The notes below the pieces were generated by a model, which saw only the letters and a program-made list of their open reading frames with translations, was not told the DNA's origin and ran no database searches. The position numbers and the translations under genes were made by a program. Shown in pieces: positions 37,640 to 45,540 of a stretch of DNA of 64,000 nucleotides. The DNA comes from CAVTYH01 sp963773875 (GTDB lineage Bacteria; Planctomycetota; Planctomycetia; Pirellulales; JADZDJ01), in the NCBI GenBank assembly GCA_963773875.1, contig CAVZCV010000006.1:744001-808000 (forward strand), in the 5' to 3' direction. How positions within the stretch are numbered: position 1 is the first letter of the stretch; each line of letters opens with the position of its first letter.

Positions 37640-37780
37640 AACGAATGACCAAATTCGAATGACGAATGAAATTCCAAGCTCCAAATTTCAATGATGAAAC
37701 TTTCAGGGTCAGCCATAGAGGTTTGGAATTTGGAATTTGAAGCTTCATTCGTCATTCGAATTTCGAATTTCGTCATTCAC
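37640..37780. repeat. ATTCGTCATTCG palindromic element, copy 2
   Basis: Perfect 20-bp inverted arms, AAATTCGAATGACGAATGAA at 37651-37670 and its complement at 37744-37763, with inner CCAAATTTC/GGAATTTGG motifs. The arms share 18 bases with copy 1 at 26616. It occupies nearly the whole gap between the aldehyde and alcohol dehydrogenase genes. Confidence 0.85.
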
Positions 37781-37837
37781 AGCCTTGCATCCTTCGCGCC
37801 TGATGCTTGATCGCAGATTCCGGTTGCCATCCCACCT

Positions 37838-38989
37838 ATGACCCCCTTCGATTTCTATCCTCGCACCCGAATCGTTTTCGGCCCTGGCAAGGTCGAATCG
37901 CTCGGTGAATTGGCCGGGGAACTCGGTGCGCGGCGGGTGCTGGTCGTCAGCGATCCGGGAATCGTCGCGGCTGGGCACGCGGCTCGCGGACTGGCGGCGC
38001 TCCAGCGGGCCAAAATCGAATCTCAACTATTCGATGCACTTGGGGAAAATCCAACCACGGAACACGTGGCCGCCGGGTTAAGGATCGCCAAGCGATTCGA
38101 TCCTGAACTCATTGTCGGCTTCGGCGGCGGCAGTTCGATGGATTGCGCCAAAGGAATCAATTTCGTTTACACCAACGGCGGCGAGATCGCCAACTACTGG
38201 GGCATCGGCAAAGCAACCAAGCCGATGCTGCCGATGATCGCCGTGCCCACCACCGCTGGCACCGGCAGCGAAACGCAATCGTTCGCACTGATCAGCGACG
38301 CCAAGACGCACGTGAAGATGGCCTGCGGCGATAAGAAGGCGACCTTCCGCGTCGCGCTTTTGGATCCGGAGCTCACGCTCACGCAGCCGCCGGGCGTGAC
38401 AGCGCTCACCGGCATCGATGCCGTGGCCCACGCTCTGGAAAGCTATGTGGCCCGCACGCGAAATCCGGCCTCGATGGCGTTCAGTCGCGAGGCGTGGTTG
38501 CTGCTTGGTGGAAACTTCGCCCACGTCATTGCCGATCCAACCGATCTAGAAGCCCGCTGCGGAATGCAACTGGGCGCATCGTTCGCCGGTCTGGCGATTG
38601 AAAACAGCATGCTCGGCGCCGCGCATGCGCTGGCCAACCCGCTAACCACGCATTTTGGCGTCGTTCATGGACAGGCCGTCGGCATGATGTTGCCGCACGT
38701 CATTCGCTTCAACGGCGAAGAGGTTGGCCATCAGTATTTCGAACTGCTCGAATGCACCGCCGGCGGCAATGGATTTCCCGCGCCGTCTTCCGGCTATAAC
38801 GGTCTGGCCGATTTTGTCGCCGACCTCGTCTCCAAAGCCGGTCTCGCCAGTCGCCTCGCAGAAGTCGCGATCCCGAAGAATCGACTCGAAGCTCTGGCCG
38901 CCGACGCCGCCAAACAATGGACCAGCGGCTTCAACCCTCGCGCCGTCGGACCGGAAGAACTGCTCTCGCTGTACCACGCCGCTTATTAA
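37838..38989 (+). CDS. iron-containing (class III) alcohol dehydrogenase
   Basis: Intact 383-residue NAD(P)-dependent dehydrogenase. The nucleotide site is VGFGGGSSMDCAKGI, then VPTTAGTGSETQSF, and the metal site has GIDAVAHALESYVA, AAHALANPLTTHFGVVHG with the spaced His residues. As last gene of the ligase/ALDH/ADH set it would interconvert the aldehyde made upstream and an alcohol (inference). No frameshift. Start at MTPFDFYPRTR, well matched to the family start. Confidence 0.93.
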   Translation: MTPFDFYPRTRIVFGPGKVESLGELAGELGARRVLVVSDPGIVAAGHAARGLAALQRAKIESQLFDALGENPTTEHVAAGLRIAKRFDPELIVGFGGGSSMDCAKGINFVYTNGGEIANYWGIGKATKPMLPMIAVPTTAGTGSETQSFALISDAKTHVKMACGDKKATFRVALLDPELTLTQPPGVTALTGIDAVAHALESYVARTRNPASMAFSREAWLLLGGNFAHVIADPTDLEARCGMQLGASFAGLAIENSMLGAAHALANPLTTHFGVVHGQAVGMMLPHVIRFNGEEVGHQYFELLECTAGGNGFPAPSSGYNGLADFVADLVSKAGLASRLAEVAIPKNRLEALAADAAKQWTSGFNPRAVGPEELLSLYHAAY

Positions 38990-39026
38990 GCGCCGCGAAA
39001 CTGCGCCAGCAATTTGCTGTGGTAGC

Positions 39027-39538
39027 TCAATGAAAGAACGTCATCGAGAGTGGGTACTTCCACAGCTCGCCGTTGTTTGCTTTGATGCCGCCGATTATTG
39101 GGAATGCCACGCACATAATTCCCAGCGCCACCAAGAGCGGCATTCCGACCAGCACGATGAGCAATAGCAAACTCGCCGCGCCATAAATGAGCGCGGAAAT
39201 GATCCAGTTCATTACCACCTTGCCGTGCTCATCGATGCCCGGCAGCGTGTCTTTGTAAACTTGCCAAATGATGAGTGGCACAATCAACCCCGCCACCGGA
39301 AGGATAAAGCCCGCCAATACTGAAAAGTGAAGCAGCATGGCCCACATTCGGGCATCTTGGTCAACGTCGGCGGGAATTCCGTCGGGCGAATTCTCTAAGT
39401 GCTCGCCGGACGCCGCATTCGCCGTCGACGCCGTGCCCCCTTCTAACACTGCAGCCTTCGCTCGGGCAAACTCTTCCTCCGTGAGCGCCCCGATTGCCGC
39501 AATTCTTGCAATTTGGCAAGTTCGTCAGAAATACCCAC
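39027..39538 (-). CDS. SHOCT-DUF4870 membrane protein, frameshifted
   Basis: Small membrane protein. An N-terminal SHOCT-like helix pair (VGISDELAKLQELRQSG then ALTEEEFARAKAAVLEGG) is joined through a frame change near 39498, at a run of G. The DUF4870 core follows: LLHFSVLAGFILPVAGLIVP, IDEHGKVVMNWIISALIYG and a final helix. Function of DUF4870 is unknown. The GTG start was chosen because SHOCT proteins usually begin just there. It is convergent with the alcohol dehydrogenase gene. Confidence 0.75.
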
Positions 39539-39667
39539 GGGCAAATCTCCCGAAAGAATTCCGAAGTTCGAACGTGGGAGGGCCGTACGCCACCATATCA
39601 ATATCATTCGCCGCCGGCGCTCAAAAATTGGGGCCGATGCATTTTAATCTAACCACTACGGCCTCTC

Positions 39668-39772
39668 ACAACGCCAAAGGCGTTCAACACCAAAGCCCAG
39701 GGTCGCGCCAGCGCACCCTGGGTTGAATCCGATAATGCCAACACGAACCCTGAAGGGGTTCCACAAAGCACG
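39668..39772. repeat. composite triple-hairpin repeat
   Basis: Three small perfect hairpins in a row: AACGCC/GGCGTT (39670-39684), CCCAGGGT/ACCCTGGG (39696-39722) and AACCC/GGGTT (39746-39760). I recall repeats with AACGCCGAAGGCGTT, CCCAGGGT and AACCCTGAAGGGGTT as common between genes of planctomycetes. No coding sense. Confidence 0.75.
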
Positions 39773-39852
39773 GCGCACATCGTCGCTAAGGCTTGGAACC
39801 AGGAATGGTAGAATGACGGTCTTCGAACTATCCGCACAACAGATTGCATCAA

Positions 39853-40332
39853 ATGTCTGGACAAGTGCTAACCGCCATTCGACAACTCCTCGTGCGCACG
39901 GCATCGCGTTTCAAGAAAAGCAGCATGCGCCGACGCTGACTTCGGAAGAATCGGCCGCTGCGCGGCGAACCAATGGGGGTTGGCGCCAAAGCCTTGCTGC
40001 TGAAAACCGATGACGTTTTCCGGCTGTTCGTACTCTGCGCCGATCGCAAGCTGGACTCCGCCGCGATCAAGCGCCAGTTCATGGTGAAAAAAGTCCGCTT
40101 CGCCACCGCTGCGGAGCTCCAAGAATTGACCGGACTCGTGCCCGGCGCCGTTCCGCCCTTCGGCCCGCCGATCCTGCCGTTCGAACTCTTTGCCGATCTC
40201 GAGATCGGCCAGCGCTACGACCGCCTCGCCTTCAACGCCGGCTCCCTGACCGATTCCATTATCATGCCGGCGAGCGATTGGGACGCGATCGCCAAACCAA
40301 CGCGATTTACGTTCGCCAAAATTGAATTGTAG
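39853..40332 (+). CDS. YbaK/ProX-type aminoacyl-tRNA deacylase domain protein, frameshifted
   Basis: Single-domain editing hydrolase of about 160 residues of the YbaK/EbsC fold, which removes wrongly attached amino acids from tRNA. The core has ALLLKTDDVFRLFVLCADRK, VRFATAAELQELTGLVPGAV and PFGPPILPFELFADLEI. The N-terminus (MSGQVLTAIRQLL, then HGIAFQEKQHAPTLTSEESA) lies in two other frames, so shifts occur near 39892 and 39970. It ends in DSIIMPASDWDAIAKP, and a copy of this tail lies at 47750. It stands alone. Confidence 0.8.
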
Positions 40333-40433
40333 TCGAACGTTGGAGTGCTTGCGTTCTCGGATGGCGTGCCGGAAGTTGGCTGCACTCAGCGCATGAGATC
40401 CACGAAACTAACGATGTTCTCGATGTGCCGTGA

Positions 40434-41685
40434 TCATGGGATCGAGCGCACAGCGCGCACAGGATGGTCCACAATTTCATTCGGCGCAACCAATCGTCGG
40501 CCGAACGTTTCCGTTAGGATCGGCCCGAGAACGGAGGTTATCACCATTAGAACAATTACGCCGTTGAGGACGGGTTCATCAATCAACCGCTCGCCTGCTG
40601 AATTCTGAGCATTGTAGGCCACCAGTGCGGCCGCCAGTGTGGCGGCGACCTGCGGTAGGGAAAGTGACCACATCATTAAGCCTTCGCAATCGGTGTAGCG
40701 AAATGCTCGCGTCGCTACCAGGGCTGCGAGAAGTTTCGCGACGATCAGTCCAAGAACAATCGACGACACCAGCCCGAAATGGTTTACGGTTGATTCCAAA
40801 AACACACGAGGATTAATCAGAAAGCCGACCGTCACAAAGAACACGGGAATGAAAAGGGTATTGCCTAGGAACTCCAGTTCCGCTTTGGCTGGGCTATGAT
40901 GCACTGCCCGGTTCAGGGCCAGGCCTGCCAAGAAAGCTCCAATAATGCCTTCCAAATTAATGATCTCGGCCCCGATTCCAGCGACGGCCACGGCCAAGAG
41001 CATGACCAGGAACTGTCCTTCTTTGGAGTCTTTCATTCTTTCCATCAGCAGACGAACGATAGCGGTAAGCCCGAAGAGCACCAGCGGAACGTAGACGGCC
41101 AATTGCACTAATTGCAGAATAAAGGCGGCTGGTGAAAATCCGGACATGTGAATCGGGATGCAGATGGCCAGGACCATTAGCGAGGCAATGTCGGTAAAAA
41201 TCGTGGCGCCAATAGTCACCGTGACCGCCTCGTTGCGAATCAGCCCCAGGCGCTGGACAATCGGGTAGCCAAGAAGAGTGTGCGACGCCAATGAAGCGAA
41301 CCGATTAAGAGCGCGCCAATCCAGCCGTAGCCGAATACCATTCCGACGGCAAAGCCTGCGGCCAACGGCAGCGAAAACGTCGCCAGCCCAAAGATGAGCG
41401 ATCGGTTTCGCGTGCGCTGGAATTGCTGCACGTCAATTTCCAGGCCTGCGAAGAACATCAACAGCAGTTTACCGATTTCGGCGAAGTATTCGGCGACTTC
41501 GTTATGTTTTGGTCCAACTTGCAGGCCGTGCGGCCCAAATATTACGCCTGCTGCCAACAGCCCCACGACGGCCGGCAAGTGAATTCGCTTGCATAAAGCT
41601 GGAACCGTTAGGAACACGGTCATGGCGAAGGCGAAGCGCGCAAAAGCGGCAACTGCGTCAGCGATTCCTGCAGTCGCTCGATCAT
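40434..41685 (-). CDS. CPA2-family cation:proton antiporter (Kef-like), frameshifted
   Basis: Polytopic membrane exchanger of about 415 residues and some 12 helices, family CPA2. Typical stretches are LPAVVGLLAAGVIFGPHGL, ADIGKLLLMFFAGLEI-like EIGKLLLMFFAGLEID, and FIPVFFVTVGFLINP. The frame changes near 41285 and near 41635; the second places the start at MIERLQESLTQLPLL, the usual beginning of this group. No C-terminal TrkA-N domain is present, unlike KefB/C. Ion and regulator unknown. Confidence 0.85.
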
Positions 41686-42396
41686 AAAGCAGGTGACCCA
41701 ACTGTCGAGGCGCGGCGCGTGGTTTTTTCGAACAGCTCGGCAAAGACCTGAGCGCTGCCATGACCCACTTAAGGATAGGTCGTGGAACTACCGATGCCAA
41801 AACCCTCCGGCATGGAAGATGGGCATTGTCAAATTGATTTGTTTAGTCGTAACGGCAAAGTTTAAAAACATTGCCATCCCCAAAACGTGCTGATTGCTTG
41901 GCCAACAAAACTGTGGTAGGGTCTTGCCGAGTTAATCACGCCTGATTGGCAACAGTCGACTTTGCAATCTTCTCTCTGTTCGCACTTCAACTGTAAAATC
42001 TGTCTCGCGCAGTGTTTGTCTTATACGCCCTGTCCCTCTGATTACAAAGTTTTACGCAAGGCTCATGCATCTGGCGGTTTTATGTGTTGCACCCTTCTTC
42101 GCGGGTTGATTCGCGAGAGTTCCTTGTCGAGGAACCGCAACTCATCGATCCCGATCGCCCAAACCCTTATTCCGCCGCTGGGAACGAGGTGTTTAACTGC
42201 TTGCTGTGGATACCGCCGAACGAGCAATTAGCAACACTTACAAAATCACGTGGTTCTATCGATAGCTTCGCTGGCCTAAGCGTATTGAGCCGTCAGTAAC
42301 CACGGCCAAAGCTCGACGTAGCGGAAATCAATGGCGCGATAAAGCCCAAGCCTTGCAATTTTCGGGAAGCAAATTCAGAAACGGAGCGCAGCGCCA
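41686..42396. other. intergenic region, no supported gene
   Basis: About 700 bases between the antiporter and the aquaporin gene. Short open frames exist (for example with EEPQLIDPDRPNPYSAAGNE near 42130) but none has a ribosome site or recognisable family. No repeat family seen elsewhere in the window was found here. Confidence 0.4.
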
Positions 42397-43035
42397 ATGA
42401 CGACCAGTATGCCAAAGTACCTTTGTGAATTGATCGGTACGTTCTTCCTCGTACTAACAATTGGTTGCACTGTCATCGGCGGCGTCGCGGGGGTTATTCC
42501 TCCGCTAGCGATAGGCTCGGCGCTAATGGTGATGATCTTTGCCGGCGGCCACATTTCGGGTGGCCACTACAATCCGGCCGTCACGCTCGGGGTATGGCTG
42601 CGCGGCCGCTGCGACGCCAAGGACGTTTTACCGTACATGGCATCGCAAGTGTTAGGCGCGGTGTTGGCGGCACTGGCTGTCAAGTATTTGCGATCTGGAG
42701 TTGAAGTTGCGGCCGCCAACCCTGACGTGGGGAAAGCATTGCTTGCCGAGTTCCTGTTCACGTTCGCCTTGGTCTACGTGGTCTTGAACGTGGCCACTGC
42801 CAAAGGGACAACGGGCAACTCGTTTTACGGTCTGGCTATTGGATTCACGGTGCTGACCGGAGCTTTTGCCGTGGGCGACATTTCTGGCGGAGCGTTCAAT
42901 CCGGCCGTCGCCGTTGGAATCAGCGTGTTGGGGTTATCGTCGTGGATGAACCTTTGGATTTTTCTCGTCGCCAATTTCCTGGGAGGCGCCGCGGCGGCCG
43001 GAGTCTTTCGATTGCTCAACACTGCAGATTCGTAA
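42397..43035 (+). CDS. aqpZ: aquaporin / MIP-family channel
   Basis: Intact six-helix channel of 212 residues. Both half-helix motifs are present: SGGHYNPAVTLGVW and SGGAFNPAVAVGIS. The residue after the second NPA is Val, whereas AqpZ and GlpF have Arg there, a selectivity-filter position, so pore selectivity may differ. A second ATG four codons in is possible. Single gene with no visible partner; convergent with the next hydrolase gene. Confidence 0.93.
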   Translation: MTTSMPKYLCELIGTFFLVLTIGCTVIGGVAGVIPPLAIGSALMVMIFAGGHISGGHYNPAVTLGVWLRGRCDAKDVLPYMASQVLGAVLAALAVKYLRSGVEVAAANPDVGKALLAEFLFTFALVYVVLNVATAKGTTGNSFYGLAIGFTVLTGAFAVGDISGGAFNPAVAVGISVLGLSSWMNLWIFLVANFLGGAAAAGVFRLLNTADS

Positions 43036-43071
43036 GCCCGGCTTTGAAAATTCGTTTTGAGCCGATCGTAA

Positions 43072-43865
43072 TTAAGTCGCAGGCGCGACGCAGCTCAAAA
43101 AATCGACGACCAAGCGATTGATCAACCTCGAAGATTCCAGCTGCGGCGCGTGGCCACAATTCGGAACCATCACGAATCGGTAATTGGGAATGTCCTTAAC
43201 CGCCTCATACACCTCATGAGGATCGACAATCCGGTCTTCGCGGCCACAAATTACCAGCGTTGGTCGATTAAACAGCCTCAGCTTGTCTCGCACCGAATGA
43301 CTCTTTGTGCCACGTACCGTTTCAAACAGGGCTCGTCGCCAAGGCTTGCAGGCAAACTTCTGCTCGTAATATTTCACAATTCGCGGACTGGCGCGACGAC
43401 GATCGAAGAACGTGCTTTCGACCAACCCTTGGTAGTTCTTGGACCGCGCCCGTCCATGACTGGTAATCGCTCATGCAAGCCAATTCCGGAAGGGCACAAC
43501 AATACGAGCTTGCCAACTTTCTCTTGATGGCGAGCCGCATACTCGACCGAGATCTGCGCACCCAGACTACTTGCTACCAGGTGATACGGAGGGGACTGCA
43601 CGAAGCGATCCAAGTACTCCGCGAGGCGATCCGTCAAGAAATCTATATTAATCGGCTGCCGCTTGGCCAGCCGCTCCTGCATGACCTCGCCGTCATAAAC
43701 GAGAACTCCTGGCGAATGCACATCATAGTGCTTTTGCCACACGCTCCGGTTCAGATACCAGCTCTCACCTTGTTCCGCTAAACCGTTGACGAGAATCAAG
43801 GGTTGAGCACGACGGTACGTGTCAGAGGAGGCGATTCCGAGCAATTTGAGGGTCTGCTGCAACAT
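43072..43865 (-). CDS. alpha/beta hydrolase, frameshifted
   Basis: Alpha/beta hydrolase of about 265 residues. It has an early oxyanion segment (PLILVNGLAEQGESWYLN), nucleophile elbow HLVASSLGAQISVEYAA (Ser in SSLG instead of GxSxG), acid in VICGREDRIVDPHEVYE, and His in VPNCGHAPQLESS. The frame changes near 43420. The nucleophile motif resembles esterase/lactonase-like members. Start at MLQQTLKLLGI. Confidence 0.85.
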
Positions 43866-44102
43866 GGCAAAACGTGCAGGGCCAATTAGTCATTCGATCG
43901 TAGTGACTCGCGCAACAAATGACATATTAACTATCGCGCGCCGAATTCACCGGTCAACTCGGCTGGCGGCTTTTGATATATTCTAATCGGGGCATCCAAA
44001 CGGTCTTATCATCTGGGCAAGTTGATCCGTCGAGCTCAGTAGATTTCTGGCGACGTCTGCACTATTCCGATGTCCACGGTGCCGTCGACTTCGAGAGCGC
44101 CC
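43866..44102. other. intergenic region, no supported feature
   Basis: About 240 bases upstream of the hydrolase gene and beyond the small frameshifted frame. AT-richer than its surroundings around 43910-43995, consistent with promoter DNA for the hydrolase, but no clear box was identified. Confidence 0.3.
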
Positions 44103-44465
44103 TCAGTCGCTGTGCAGAACACCAAACTTTCGACCTTCGACTTCGACGATAATCATCACGTACAGCAGTCCGTCGTCCAACAGGACACTTGGCGCGATGT
44201 GAGAAGCACCGCCGAAGAGCAGGGCTCCGCGCACTTTTACCTTGGGCAACTTCGATTCGCTCTCAACCAGGCATAGATTGCTGACATGACGCCACCCGAG
44301 CCGCCCGCGAGGGTCAGTGATAGCCCCGTGACCACGAGCCAGTTGCGTAATGACCTCTTGCTATCCACGAGATCCGGATGTTCTGTTTCAAAGAGATGAC
44401 AACGAAACGCTGGCGGAAGATGTAGAAAACGCAGCACGTTGAACTGCTGCGAAGCTCGCTTCAAT
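44103..44465 (-). CDS. possible small membrane protein, frameshifted, unrecognised
   Basis: One frame holds RNWLVVTGLSLTLAGGSGGV followed by MSAIYAWLRANRS. After a shift near 44245 the next frame continues KLPKVKVRGALLFGGASHIA, PSVLLDDGLLYVMIIVEVEG and ends normally with RKFGVLHSD. The codon pattern of both pieces looks coding. One helix is present. No family recognised; the start is uncertain and it could be a decayed gene. Confidence 0.4.
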
Positions 44466-44604
44466 TGACATCAACCGCAGCGCTTGCTGGTGTGATGACC
44501 CGCTGAAAGTCGACGATCGATTTTTTTCACAGAACGTTAGCCAAGCGCGCGAGCATGCTCCTTCTCGATTTCCAGACAACTGGGAGTCGCAACATCCTTG
44601 CGAT

Positions 44605-45090
44605 TTACCACCCGCGACGATCCCACCGTCGGTCGATTCCACGAAAACCGGCCCAGCCGCCTATGCCAGTGCCGAACAAACCGCCGCGATAATAGCTGCC
44701 GTAATAACCACCGCCGTAATAGCCAGTGCCCCCGTAGTATGCTGTGGTTGGGGCGTAATAGGCAGAAGTTGAATAGTAAGTAGTTGTCGGAGCGTAGTAC
44801 GCAGTTGTCGGAGCGTAGTAAGCGGTCGTTGGAGCGTAATATGTAGTGGTCGGAGAGTAATAGGTAGTGGTCGGAGCGTAGTAGGCAGTGGTTGGAGCGT
44901 AGTAAGCAGTCGTCGGAGTGGAGTAGACGGTACTCGGAGCGTAGTAGGTTGTGGTCGGCGCATAGTAGGCAGTGGTCGAAACCGGCGAGTAATACGACAC
45001 TGCCTGCTGACAATCACATTGAGCATTGGCTACTTGTGTGAAAGCAAAAACCAACGTCGCCGCTGCAAAAAGCGCAAGTGACGTCTTCAT
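44605..45090 (-). CDS. secreted tyrosine-rich YYAPTT repeat protein
   Basis: Intact, 161 residues. A signal peptide (LALFAAATLVFAFTQVANAQ) is followed by CDCQQAV and then about 11 copies of a seven-residue unit of the type YYAPTT(A/T), encoded by diverged 21-bp DNA repeats. The C-terminus is Gly/Tyr-rich (GGTGYYGGGYYGSYYRGG) and then Trp/Arg-rich (GGWAGFRG). Such low-complexity exported proteins could form part of the wall or a surface layer; crosslinking through Tyr is a possibility (inference). Confidence 0.75.
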   Translation of the reverse strand: MKTSLALFAAATLVFAFTQVANAQCDCQQAVSYYSPVSTTAYYAPTTTYYAPSTVYSTPTTAYYAPTTAYYAPTTTYYSPTTTYYAPTTAYYAPTTAYYAPTTTYYSTSAYYAPTTAYYGGTGYYGGGYYGSYYRGGLFGTGIGGWAGFRGIDRRWDRRGW

Positions 45091-45540
45091 AAATCTTCCT
45101 TCTCCCGAGAATTTCGGGTGTGATTAAATCGGATGCAAAGAGGCGAAACGTCATTATCCTTGCGCAAACAAATAGAAACAACAATCTTTATCCCGGATTT
45201 TCCATTTGGATTGAGCCTGGAACCGCTGCAATCCTAAAGCTCTCCCTATCTTAACGCCGGCCCCTCTGTCACGAACTCCTTTCGAACCCGCGCCGAATTT
45301 TCGTCGTTTAACGACGTAGCGCTTGATCGCACTCATTCGACCCGTCTTAGAACGTGTCTACGAGAAGCCGAAGCCCGTCTTCGCTGGGTGGGGAAGGACG
45401 CCAGGGCCTGTGTCGGAGTTCGTCTTCTTTGCTGCGTTCAGATCGAACCCGTCGCACGCGCAGGAGAAAAAAGGCCCGGTAAACAGCCTCCGCAAGACCT
45501 ATACTTGGGGTGACTCAATAGCTTTTGCGAGGCAACTTCC
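45091..45540. other. divergent intergenic region
   Basis: About 450 bases between the leftward Tyr-rich gene and the rightward patatin gene. No gene supported. The 60 bases ahead of the Tyr-rich gene are AT-richer and end in AGGAAG 5-10 bases before its ATG, a reasonable ribosome site. No terminator or repeat recognised. Confidence 0.4.

Noticed and set aside
42084..42299. 71-codon frame before the aquaporin gene
   Set aside because: GTG start without ribosome site, no family, and composition unlike neighbouring genes.
44740..45010. Tandem 21-bp repeats that could suggest a CRISPR array
   Set aside because: There are no unique spacers; the units are in frame within an intact secreted protein and encode YYAPTT heptads.
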